From an uncultured Bacilli bacterium (GTDB lineage: Bacteria > Bacillota_I > Bacilli_A > ML615J-28 > CAG-313): DNA of 64,000 bases. The position numbers and the translations under genes are program-made. Shown in pieces: positions 33,705-42,312 of the stretch (position 1 is the stretch's first letter; each line of letters starts with the position of its first letter). The notes below the pieces were generated by a model. That model saw only the letters and a program-made list of their open reading frames with translations. It was not told the DNA's origin and did no database searches. The stretch lies in NCBI GenBank assembly GCA_934098295.1, contig CAKONV010000001.1, positions 186,001 through 250,000 on the forward strand. Direction: 5' to 3'.

Positions 33705-35222
33705 TTATTTTCCGTTATTTGGTGCAAGAGTAACTACTTCTCCACCCAAAGATTGATCTACTCCATCATAACTAATTATAAATGCATTAGAGAAATCACC
33801 AAGAGCATTAGCTCCCTGTGGCGAATTTAAGGCCGTAGAATATTTAGAAGTCATTGGTACTTTATAAACATCACCATCAATTTCTCTATATAAATATACT
33901 TCATGCCAAATTGTATTTTTACTCATAGCATTAGTTGGATTAGTTGGTTTAGCTTCGTTATTAACTTGATCAAGGGCACAAACACGTTTAAATTTTGCTT
34001 TATATTTGCCTATACCTAACGATTCAAACTCTGGTGAAGTAAATACTTTCTCATAATCTTTGCCAAGCATATAGCTCATACGTATTTTAGCATATTTTTC
34101 GATTTTTGTCTCTTCTAATAGTTCAATTCTTAATTGTAAATGATTTTCGCTAGAACAATAAACGCTCATTCTAATCTTATCACCTGGATAATAATAGAAT
34201 TCCGTTTTTTGCCACATAGCATTAGCGAAAGTATTTTTCCCATCATTGCTTTCATATCGCCAGAAAGGTCTATAGGCAATCGATTGAGCATAATTTACTC
34301 TTGAACAAGTAGCATCAGCACTTCCAATCATCCATGACAATCCTACATCACTTTCTTTCATCCCACTAACACCAAGATAAACCGAAGGATTATCCAAATA
34401 TCGCATTTCACCATTTTTTCCTTGTGGTTGCAAACCTGTACGATTTTCATCAGGAATAAATTCTGGTAAAGTTACCACTACTTCTAGGCCTAGCCACCAA
34501 TCTTTGCTAGATAAAACTTTCCTATATATAGCACCAACAAAATCACTTTGTGGTTCCGGTAAAGTAGCACCTTTTATTTCACCCTTATAAACTTTAGCAG
34601 CCGCCCACATTTCACCATTAGTGTATTGTTCACCTTTAGGAACTGTAATCATAAATTTTTTCTCCTTACTTTGTTTATTTAAAATAAAAGTTGCGGTAAT
34701 TTCTACTTCCGTATCTTTTTTAGGTCTTGTCAAATTACCATTTTCATCAATAACATCGGGAGCTGAGCTTTTCCATCTAATGCTTACAGTTTTCCCATCT
34801 ATTACTTTTTCACTAGGAAAACTAAGACTTGAACTCATATATGATGGTAATAAAACAGAATTTAAAGCTTTTTCTAATATTTCCGTTGTTAGATCAGCCC
34901 TTACTAATACTAGAAAATTTTTCTTAGCCGTTTTTTTATTATAGGTTGCTTCGGCAATTAAAATAACATTAGTATCTATCGTTTTACGAGTTACTTTACC
35001 AGTCTTGCTAATAACATTTTCATTTGTTGATGTCCATGTAACCTTAATTTTTTTAGATTCATAATTATATTCATTTAATAAGATTAAATCTTCACTCGTT
35101 TCTAAAGGAAGTTCAAGATTATTTAAAAAACCTTCTAAGACCGCATTTTTACCACATGAAGTAGAAAATAAAATTATTGGAGCAATAACTAATATTAATA
35201 ACTTTCTAATTTTTCTCAACAT
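33705..35222 (-). CDS. Lipoprotein with two bacterial Ig-like domains and an unrecognised C-terminal domain
   Basis: 505 residues. The signal peptide ends at FSTSC (Cys23). Residues 28-108 and 110-195 are two atrophied bacterial Ig-like domains (VTWTSTNENVIS, IRWKSSAPDVID). Residues about 208-502 are a beta-rich domain I do not recognise, rich in Trp/Tyr. Its landmarks are FVGAIYRKVLSSKDWWLGLE, YRPFWRY, YYYPGDKIRMSVY, LQLRIELLEETK and IWHEVYLYR. The same domain forms the C-terminus of the DUF4127 fusion at 57479-60052. The stop of the solute-binding protein gene and this ATG are contiguous (TAAATG). Binding of, or action on, a glycan at the cell surface is inferred. Confidence 0.8.
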   Translation of the reverse strand: MLRKIRKLLILVIAPIILFSTSCGKNAVLEGFLNNLELPLETSEDLILLNEYNYESKKIKVTWTSTNENVISKTGKVTRKTIDTNVILIAEATYNKKTAKKNFLVLVRADLTTEILEKALNSVLLPSYMSSSLSFPSEKVIDGKTVSIRWKSSAPDVIDENGNLTRPKKDTEVEITATFILNKQSKEKKFMITVPKGEQYTNGEMWAAAKVYKGEIKGATLPEPQSDFVGAIYRKVLSSKDWWLGLEVVVTLPEFIPDENRTGLQPQGKNGEMRYLDNPSVYLGVSGMKESDVGLSWMIGSADATCSRVNYAQSIAYRPFWRYESNDGKNTFANAMWQKTEFYYYPGDKIRMSVYCSSENHLQLRIELLEETKIEKYAKIRMSYMLGKDYEKVFTSPEFESLGIGKYKAKFKRVCALDQVNNEAKPTNPTNAMSKNTIWHEVYLYREIDGDVYKVPMTSKYSTALNSPQGANALGDFSNAFIISYDGVDQSLGGEVVTLAPNNGK

Positions 35223-36749
35223 TTATTTTTCCTTTCTTGTGTAGTAATCTTCAGGTAAATTGTACTTTGTCATAAATGAAGACTCTACCAATGCAGCAAT
35301 ATTAATCATACTAGAACGAACATCATCAGCTTCACCTTTAATAGCGGATTGAATACGGCACATATACGATTCTTCTTCTTGATTTTTAGCTTCATCTAAA
35401 CTATAGAAATAATCAGGATAAGCTTTAGTGATAACACTTAAATGAGCTTTAACACTTGAAGAACTACCATAATATTTTTCTAATCTATTGATTTCATATT
35501 CATCTACATAGTCTTGATAATCTACATAACCTGTTTCACTAGAAATTTGAGGAAAATATTGTAATTCTGTCCAAATTTTAAAGATAATTTCGTCATGTAA
35601 TGTTGATGATTCATAACCTGGTTTTACATTAGCTTTAGAGTATGATGATGAAATACAATATTGAGTTTTTCCATAAACATCATTAATATAGTAATCAGTT
35701 AAATTAGTACGATCTTTTACATTAGGTCCAATTGGGTATGGAACATAACCTATTTTGAAATTCTTATTTCCCCACTTGTTAGTTTGGAAAATCCAATAAC
35801 TTTGACCATTATGGAAAGCAACTTTACCTTCAACCATATGTGTTGAAGTTGCATTAGCCATAGTAGGTGTCTCAGCATCCCAACGAACAGTACGATATAA
35901 TTCATTTAAATAAGTAATAGTATCAATACCAGCTTGCGTATCAAGTAAGCAATCAAGATCTGTATCAACAACATGAGTGCCATTAGCACCAAGCATTTGG
36001 TAACTCCAGTTATAAGTCATACCGCCAAGTACATAATAATCATCATTTTGAGGTAATTTTTCATCTAATTGTTTACAAATTTCTTTGAACTTTTCCCAAT
36101 CCCATTTGCCCTCTAACCACAATCTTGATGGTAAATCGCCATTACCTGTGCCTAGATATTCTTCTAATAAATCCATATTATAGTAAATTCCTTCATCAGC
36201 TAAAGGATAAACATCACTATATCCATAGATAGAACCTAAAACAGTACCAAAGGCTAAAGCTTCTTTCCAAATGCCCTTATTACCATATTTCTCAATATAA
36301 CTATCAAGTGGAGAAATGGCTTTTGCTACCGCAAGGGTACCTACGGAAAAAGATGGAAGTTCATAAACATGAACATCTTTAATTCCACTAGCAGATTTTT
36401 CAATTACATATCTTTCACGAGCTCCACCCCAAGAGGCTTCAGAAGGATATTGTTTGTAAACAACCTTCAAATTATATTTAGATTGTACCTTTTGAATAGC
36501 AGCTGCCTTTTCCGTCTTGAACAACTTTTGATAAGTTGCAAGACGTGGATCAACTGATGACGGCAAATCACACATAATAACAAAATCTTGACCCATAAAA
36601 TCAAATACATCTTCATCTGGGTTTGGATTAGGATTAGGATTTGGATTTGGGTTGGGGTTAGGATTTGGATTTGGTTTATCACTCTTACAGCCAGTAATAA
36701 ACAAAACCATAATCAATAATAATAACAAAAATGTTTTTCTAAATTTCAT
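35223..36749 (-). CDS. ABC transporter solute-binding lipoprotein
   Basis: 508 residues. The lipobox is FITGC (Cys21). A linker of about nine Asn-Pro repeats follows, encoded by a hexamer repeat. The rest is an extracellular solute-binding domain (ESDVY-like: GIYYNMDLLEEYLG, WLEGKWDWEKFKEICKQLDEKLP, AFHNGQSYWIFQTNKWGNKNFKIGYVPYPIGPN). It delivers a sugar to the adjacent permeases at 36770-38972. No ATPase gene is present, so an MsmX-type shared ATPase is likely. Confidence 0.88.
   Translation of the reverse strand: MKFRKTFLLLLLIMVLFITGCKSDKPNPNPNPNPNPNPNPNPNPDEDVFDFMGQDFVIMCDLPSSVDPRLATYQKLFKTEKAAAIQKVQSKYNLKVVYKQYPSEASWGGARERYVIEKSASGIKDVHVYELPSFSVGTLAVAKAISPLDSYIEKYGNKGIWKEALAFGTVLGSIYGYSDVYPLADEGIYYNMDLLEEYLGTGNGDLPSRLWLEGKWDWEKFKEICKQLDEKLPQNDDYYVLGGMTYNWSYQMLGANGTHVVDTDLDCLLDTQAGIDTITYLNELYRTVRWDAETPTMANATSTHMVEGKVAFHNGQSYWIFQTNKWGNKNFKIGYVPYPIGPNVKDRTNLTDYYINDVYGKTQYCISSSYSKANVKPGYESSTLHDEIIFKIWTELQYFPQISSETGYVDYQDYVDEYEINRLEKYYGSSSSVKAHLSVITKAYPDYFYSLDEAKNQEEESYMCRIQSAIKGEADDVRSSMINIAALVESSFMTKYNLPEDYYTRKEK
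36619..36674 (-). repeat. Hexanucleotide repeat coding an (Asn-Pro)n linker
   Basis: Nine imperfect copies of GTTTGG/ATTTGG/ATTAGG stand in tandem on the plus strand. They encode Pro-Asn dipeptides right after the lipid anchor of the solute-binding protein. Copy number could vary by slippage without breaking the frame. Confidence 0.85.
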
Positions 36750-36769
36750 ATTTTTTCTTCCTTTCTTTT

Positions 36770-37801
36770 TTATCCAACTATACCTGATCTTTCAATTCCT
36801 TGAACAAACAATTTTTGTAAGAAAAAGTAAATAATCAGAACAGGTAACATAACTAATATACCAGCAGTATTAACAATCATTGAGACAAATAATGGGTTGC
36901 TGGTAACTTCTTGTCCCATTAATTGCCAAATATTAGCTTGTTTTAACGCATCTACCAAGGCACTACCAGTCGTAATACGTTGTAATTGTGTAGCTAAAGT
37001 TGTAACATCGGTTGAACCGGCAATATAGAATAAATTTGTAAAATAGTAATCATTCCATTGCCATACAAAGGCAAGTAGACCAACCGTTAAAATACCACTT
37101 CTAACATTTGGTAACATAATCTTAAAAAATACACCTAATGGTGAAGCACCATCCATATAGGCAGCCTCTTCTAATTCATAAGGAATACCTTTAAAAAATT
37201 GCCTAAACAAGTAAATAAACATCCCCGATTTTGTTCCCATACCAAGAGCAGACATAAGGAATAAAACATATTTTTTTCCAAGTAAACCTCTTTTAGCAAA
37301 ATCCATATACATTGGTAATGATACCATCGTTTGAGGAACAATTATCGTAAATACCGCTAAAGAAAACAATAATCCTCTTCCTTTAAAAGGAATTCTTGCA
37401 AAAGTATAACCAGCAAATGATGTCGAAATAATTGTAAAAATACTTACTAAAAGAGAATTAATAAAAGTATTTAACAAACTTTTTCCATATTTTAATGCTA
37501 AAGCTGCAATTCTAAAATTTTGTACTGAAAATTGTTTAGGAACCCACAAAACAGTAGGATCATTAACATCAGTTGGAAGTCGAAACGCTGTTGCAAGCTG
37601 TAATAGTAAAGGATATAAAATCACAAAGGATATACCAATCATAAAAACATATTTTACAACTGTTACAATAAAACTAATAATCTTATTTCTTAATTTTCTT
37701 CTCTTTATAGGAGTAGAAAACTGATCTTTAATATTAGTTATTTTATCTTCAATCTTTTTCTTAAAAGAAGTATTCTTTCTTGACATTTCATTTTTAATCA
37801 T
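36770..37801 (-). CDS. ABC sugar transporter permease (MalG/YtcP type)
   Basis: 343 residues. A charged N-terminal 45 residues precedes six predicted membrane segments, starting with FMIGISFVILYPLLL. The EAA loop EEAAYMDGASPLGVFFKIMLPNVRSG contacts the ATPase. It is the second permease of the downstream pair, overlapping its partner by 8 bases; AAGGTGG precedes the start. Confidence 0.93.
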   Translation of the reverse strand: MIKNEMSRKNTSFKKKIEDKITNIKDQFSTPIKRRKLRNKIISFIVTVVKYVFMIGISFVILYPLLLQLATAFRLPTDVNDPTVLWVPKQFSVQNFRIAALALKYGKSLLNTFINSLLVSIFTIISTSFAGYTFARIPFKGRGLLFSLAVFTIIVPQTMVSLPMYMDFAKRGLLGKKYVLFLMSALGMGTKSGMFIYLFRQFFKGIPYELEEAAYMDGASPLGVFFKIMLPNVRSGILTVGLLAFVWQWNDYYFTNLFYIAGSTDVTTLATQLQRITTGSALVDALKQANIWQLMGQEVTSNPLFVSMIVNTAGILVMLPVLIIYFFLQKLFVQGIERSGIVG

Positions 37802-38972
37802 GATTGTATACCACCTTCTTTAAAATCGCGAAAATAATACCTATTAATACTAAATTTACACCAAAGTATATTATCGCAATTGTTGATGCCATGCCATAGG
37901 GCATTTTAGCACCGCCAGAATTTACAGTCATATAATTTATTAAACTACTAGATGCAAAACTATCAACCATCGAATAAATAATTATCGGCAAAAACATTGG
38001 GGATACCATTGGAAAAGTAATCTTCCAAAAGCATTCATATGTCGTTGCACCCTCTACCTTAGCAGCCTCATATAAATGACGAGGTATAGACTGTAAAGCT
38101 GCTATAAAAATTAAAATTTGAATTCCCGATTTATTAACAATTGTAAAAATTCTATCAATCGCACTTATTAGAAATTTAATTAAACCTTCTCCTAATCCTA
38201 AATTTAATAAATAAGAAGAAAATCCTGATAGTAGTGATGACATTTCATCCATAGATGAAGACATATGGCCACCAAAAGCACCATTTAAAGCTGATGATAT
38301 AGCCGTGGCATTATAAACTACGGGAATAAAGAAAATAGCTTTAAAGAATTGATGTCCTTTAAATTTTGTATTTAAAACAACGGCAACTAATAAGCTAAAA
38401 ATAAAGATAATAGGAACATTTATTAACATTTCATTTACTGATACATAAATTACTTCTAGAAAAGTTTTATTGCCTAACATTGTTTTTGTAAACAAATTTT
38501 TATAGTTTTGAAACTTAATAAATTTTAAACTAACCGAACCTGCTTGGGTTGTAACTTCGTTAAAACTCCAAATAATGGTTGTTATCATTGGCTTGGCAAA
38601 AAATAAACAAAAGCCAATAAACCAAGGTAATAATAATAGTAACCCACAAATTATTTTTTGATTTTTGTAATTTAAATTACGATATAAGTCCAAAATCTTT
38701 TCAAAAGCATTCTTTTTTACATACGTTAACGAATCTAAGTGACTAATGTCAATTGTTCTTTTTTGAATTAATGATTCAATATGACGTTCTTCTTTAGCTA
38801 AGTGTTCTAGTTTTTTCAAACTTACCTTTTTTTGGTTGCTACCTACTTCTACATATTTTTCCTGAATCATTTTTAGTTTTTCTTTTAAAGTAACAATTTC
38901 TTTGGTAAATTGTTCTTTTAAGATTTGAGCTTCTTCTTTAGATACGTATCGTTTTTGTCTTTTTTTAGCCAT
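37794..38972 (-). CDS. ABC sugar transporter permease (MalF/LplB type) with coiled-coil N-terminus
   Basis: 392 residues. The first 90 residues are a Lys/Glu-rich coiled coil (EEAQILKEQFTKEIVTLKEKLKM) unusual for a permease. Membrane segments start with ICGLLLLLPWFIGFCLFFAKP. The EAA loop is LYEAAKVEGATTYECFWKITFPMVSP. It pairs with the next permease and probably with the 508-residue binding protein. GGAGGAG precedes the ATG. Confidence 0.93.
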   Translation of the reverse strand: MAKKRQKRYVSKEEAQILKEQFTKEIVTLKEKLKMIQEKYVEVGSNQKKVSLKKLEHLAKEERHIESLIQKRTIDISHLDSLTYVKKNAFEKILDLYRNLNYKNQKIICGLLLLLPWFIGFCLFFAKPMITTIIWSFNEVTTQAGSVSLKFIKFQNYKNLFTKTMLGNKTFLEVIYVSVNEMLINVPIIFIFSLLVAVVLNTKFKGHQFFKAIFFIPVVYNATAISSALNGAFGGHMSSSMDEMSSLLSGFSSYLLNLGLGEGLIKFLISAIDRIFTIVNKSGIQILIFIAALQSIPRHLYEAAKVEGATTYECFWKITFPMVSPMFLPIIIYSMVDSFASSSLINYMTVNSGGAKMPYGMASTIAIIYFGVNLVLIGIIFAILKKVVYNHD

Positions 38973-38973
38973 C

Positions 38974-41640
38974 TTAAACTCCTCCTAATTTCTTATAGGA
39001 ATTAGCTTTTATTATTAAGCCATCATAACTATAATCACTATTTGAATAATTAAAAATAATTTTTGATCCATCACTATAAGTTGAAATTGCTACTTCACCA
39101 TTAAGAGTAAGAATTTGATGATTAACTAAAGCCTTATCATAAAGCGATAGCTCATCTAATTCTTTGTACAGTTTTATACCTTTTTCATACCAATTTTTAT
39201 AATAGGTTGAATAATAATAATTATATTCAGTATCAATTAAATCAATGGTATTTTGATAGGTCCATGTCATTGAAATATCTGATAAAGTTTCTATTGATTT
39301 CATTTTGTAGTAATCGAAACTATGTTCATCACTCAAATTAATACTGATACCACTATAATTTACATAACCACTTAATACCAATTGATAAAAAGGAACTGAT
39401 GATTGAACAATTTGATAATTAGTTCCATCAAATGGTATATTGCTGGCAACTGAAGTATATTTTAACGCATAGTCATTAGGCACATCAGTCATAACATTAT
39501 AATTATTGAAATTTTCTTCCATTAAACTTAAATATGCTTTAACCATATCTGTTCTAAACATAATTTCTTTATTTTTATAACTACCATAAGTTTTATTTCC
39601 TAGGTCGCCAATAGCAATTTTATCAATTAATAGTTTATCGATTGATGTTAAAACTTTTTTAGTACCTTTTGTAAAACAGTCAGGCTTAACATAATACGAT
39701 GGGTTTAAAGATTTATCTGCCGTAAATGTTACTTCACTGATAGGATATTCTTTAATAACTTTACCATATAAATCCCTAATCATATCATTAGATTTAATAT
39801 TTTTATCAGTTACCCCTGTTGCCAAATTATACTTTGGATATAAAGAGATATTCAAATCATTTAAAGCTTTATTAAGTTTTTTTAAATCTTTTTTACTAGC
39901 GATAACATTATTATACTTTATCTTAGAAATATATTTACTTTCGATACCATCATTTAAAAACCCACTATAAATAATATTTAAATTGTTAATTTGATCATTT
40001 TTTAACTCTTGAGCAATTTTTAATACTTCTTGATCATTAGTAAGACTTGCTACTTTTTTATATGGTATTCCTAAAAAATACGTATCTTTTAAATAACCAC
40101 CTAGTAAAGTCAAGTTAAAATCTAATTTATTTTCATTTAATTTGGTAATCATTTTATTATCAACTAAATATTTTTGATATGATTTAGCCATTGAAGCATA
40201 TGTTGCATCATCCGATAAAAAGACATATTTTAATTCTAGTGATACCTTGTTATAGTCATTTGTCCATGTTTGAATATCACGGGCCCCAGAAAGGGATGTA
40301 AATTGATAAGTATCGGTTTCTCGGTAATAGAAACGATAATAAGTTGTATTGTAGGTTGTAGCACGTGTTGAAGATGTATTAATAGTAGCTACTACTGAAC
40401 AAGCTGCTGCTCCATCTTTAATAATGTTAATAAAACCATTACTTTTTTCATTATCAAAATAACACATTCCATAAACGCCAAAATTTATCTTATTGGTTTT
40501 ATAACCACCAGTTTCTTTAGGTACTGCCAAATCTCTTCCATAAATACGTTCTTCATATCTATTTGCGTAGGAACGATTAGTATTATAATCCAAAATAATG
40601 CCTGAACCATCAGGGATTAAGGAATAGCCATTAATATTTTCATCAACACTTCCAAAATATGGTAAAACATCAATGTAAGCTAACGGATGCGATTCATAAT
40701 CAACAATTGATTCATTTATTACTTTAACATCTAGTCCATCAGTAGTTAAAATATATGAGATAGCTACTTCAAATGTTGGATAAGTTTTATCAATTACGAT
40801 ATCATTTTCTAAACAATCTTTTTCTAAATCATCTTTTGTATATCCAGCATCATTATAAAGAAAATCATAAATATCATTTATACGATCTTCACCTAAACTT
40901 GAAGGATTATCAAGAGCATAATATCGATATATTTCATTAAGGCTATATGTCGATTGAACTCTTCTAATACCCAAACGATATTTTCTCTTTAATTCCTCAT
41001 CGTTTGTTTCATTCATTTTCTTTTCAACAACCCCAATAAAATAATTAAATCTTTCTTCAGATATCATTTGGGGAATATCTGTATAATCAATTTTTATTTT
41101 TCCACCAATTTCGTACAAAACATTAACACTATTTTCTTCTTCTTTAATAAGAAAGTGCTTGCTTCCTTCATAGTTTATTGAATACTTATAATTACCATAA
41201 GTTACGGGAACCCCTAAACTACCTGAATAATATAAAGTTAAAGTATCAACATCTTCTGTTGAGTTAGGAGCACTACTATAAGTTTGCAAAGTAACTTTAT
41301 CTGTTATTTTTATGTGTGATGTTTTTAAATTCATACTAAATATATAACGTTCATTTTCTTTGACTATAGTTGTCTTATCAATTTCATTTACATCAACATA
41401 TCCAGTTTTATCATACATTGCTTTAACGGGAAATTTTATAGTACCTTTAGAAATTATTAATACTAAAGATAAAACAATTAAACAAGCAACTACGAAGATA
41501 ATAAATCTTACATAATGGAAATGATAGTTTTTGATTTTTTGTTTTATATAGTTTTTGATTTTTTGTTTTATGGTATCTATTAATTTATACCATGGTCGTT
41601 TATACCATTTTAATTTATAATATTCTCTTTCGTTATTCAT
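38974..41640 (-). CDS. DUF5696 membrane-anchored protein
   Basis: 888 residues from the ATG at 41638-41640 with AGGTG 6 bases upstream. A basic N-terminus carrying a duplicated 8-residue unit is followed by one membrane segment (IIFVVACLIVLSLVLII), then a large extracytoplasmic part. Conserved pieces include YSLIPDGSGIILDYN, YGRDLAVPKE, GAAACSVVATIN, FNLTLLGGYLKDTYFLG and LSDEHSFDYYKMKSIETLSD. The DUF5696 family is found next to sugar ABC transporters; function unknown. It lies between the two permease pairs together with YIP1 and NHL proteins. Confidence 0.85.
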   Translation of the reverse strand: MNNEREYYKLKWYKRPWYKLIDTIKQKIKNYIKQKIKNYHFHYVRFIIFVVACLIVLSLVLIISKGTIKFPVKAMYDKTGYVDVNEIDKTTIVKENERYIFSMNLKTSHIKITDKVTLQTYSSAPNSTEDVDTLTLYYSGSLGVPVTYGNYKYSINYEGSKHFLIKEEENSVNVLYEIGGKIKIDYTDIPQMISEERFNYFIGVVEKKMNETNDEELKRKYRLGIRRVQSTYSLNEIYRYYALDNPSSLGEDRINDIYDFLYNDAGYTKDDLEKDCLENDIVIDKTYPTFEVAISYILTTDGLDVKVINESIVDYESHPLAYIDVLPYFGSVDENINGYSLIPDGSGIILDYNTNRSYANRYEERIYGRDLAVPKETGGYKTNKINFGVYGMCYFDNEKSNGFINIIKDGAAACSVVATINTSSTRATTYNTTYYRFYYRETDTYQFTSLSGARDIQTWTNDYNKVSLELKYVFLSDDATYASMAKSYQKYLVDNKMITKLNENKLDFNLTLLGGYLKDTYFLGIPYKKVASLTNDQEVLKIAQELKNDQINNLNIIYSGFLNDGIESKYISKIKYNNVIASKKDLKKLNKALNDLNISLYPKYNLATGVTDKNIKSNDMIRDLYGKVIKEYPISEVTFTADKSLNPSYYVKPDCFTKGTKKVLTSIDKLLIDKIAIGDLGNKTYGSYKNKEIMFRTDMVKAYLSLMEENFNNYNVMTDVPNDYALKYTSVASNIPFDGTNYQIVQSSVPFYQLVLSGYVNYSGISINLSDEHSFDYYKMKSIETLSDISMTWTYQNTIDLIDTEYNYYYSTYYKNWYEKGIKLYKELDELSLYDKALVNHQILTLNGEVAISTYSDGSKIIFNYSNSDYSYDGLIIKANSYKKLGGV
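41524..41571 (-). repeat. Perfect 24-base tandem duplication in the DUF5696 gene
   Basis: Two identical 24-base units (41524-41547 and 41548-41571) stand head to tail. They encode the octapeptide IKQKIKNY twice in the cytoplasmic N-terminus, in frame. It is a recent duplication. Confidence 0.9.
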
Positions 41641-41649
41641 AATCATCAC

Positions 41650-42312
41650 CTAAAAATACCTAATTCTAATTTCTGAAATTATTGCAACAATCCATTGATA
41701 AATTTGTTGAATAAATGATAAAAACAAAAGAGCTAAAAACAAAATTATCGCTATAGCAACAATTGTAAAGGCTAGTGTAATAAGATTTTTAAAAAATCCA
41801 TATTCGTGAATGCCTTTTAATGCAAATATAAGCATATAAATTAAAAGCCCACTTGCAATTGCTAAAAAGAAATTTATATAAGACACTTCATTAGCAACAA
41901 CAAAATTAGATAAAAATGTAGCAAAAAGACTAATCCATACAAATGGGAAAAAAGAATAACAAATGCACAAGAAAATTTTATCCATTTTTCCTTTTCCATC
42001 AAAAAGAGCCGTTACACACCAGTTAGCAACTGTACCAACAATGGTAGGAAGTACTACTTTAGAAATAGTTACAAGAACATTAAAGTCTAGTTTCTTATAA
42101 GGATCTAGTAAAAATCCTTTTCCTATTTCTAAATAAATAACTGTAAAAGCCATTAAAACAAGGTAACTAATTGCTACATGAAGCTTTCCTTTAAATTCTT
42201 CCCACCCAGCAATGGGATGCGTAATTAAATACAGAGGATACTTAAAATAATCATTAATGATATTTTTCAAAGTTAACTTTATTTGTTTAGACTTACTAAT
42301 TTCATTTTCCAT
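41650..42312 (-). CDS. YIP1-family membrane protein
   Basis: 220 residues. NDYFKYPLYLITHPIAGWEEFKG is the N-terminal YIP1-family motif of bacterial members. About five membrane segments follow (VAISYLVLMAFTVIYLEIG, TISKVVLPTIVGTVANWCV, FFLAIASGLLIYMLIFAL, LAFTIVAIAIILFLALLFL). Its start overlaps the NHL gene stop (TAATG), with GAGGAGGG upstream. Bacterial YIP1 proteins in sugar loci have no known mechanism; a role with the transporter is inferred from context. Confidence 0.8.
   Translation of the reverse strand: MENEISKSKQIKLTLKNIINDYFKYPLYLITHPIAGWEEFKGKLHVAISYLVLMAFTVIYLEIGKGFLLDPYKKLDFNVLVTISKVVLPTIVGTVANWCVTALFDGKGKMDKIFLCICYSFFPFVWISLFATFLSNFVVANEVSYINFFLAIASGLLIYMLIFALKGIHEYGFFKNLITLAFTIVAIAIILFLALLFLSFIQQIYQWIVAIISEIRIRYF

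Noticed and set aside
36619..36674. Tandem repeat as a CRISPR array
   Set aside because: Units are 6 bases without spacers and are in frame with a Pro-Asn linker.
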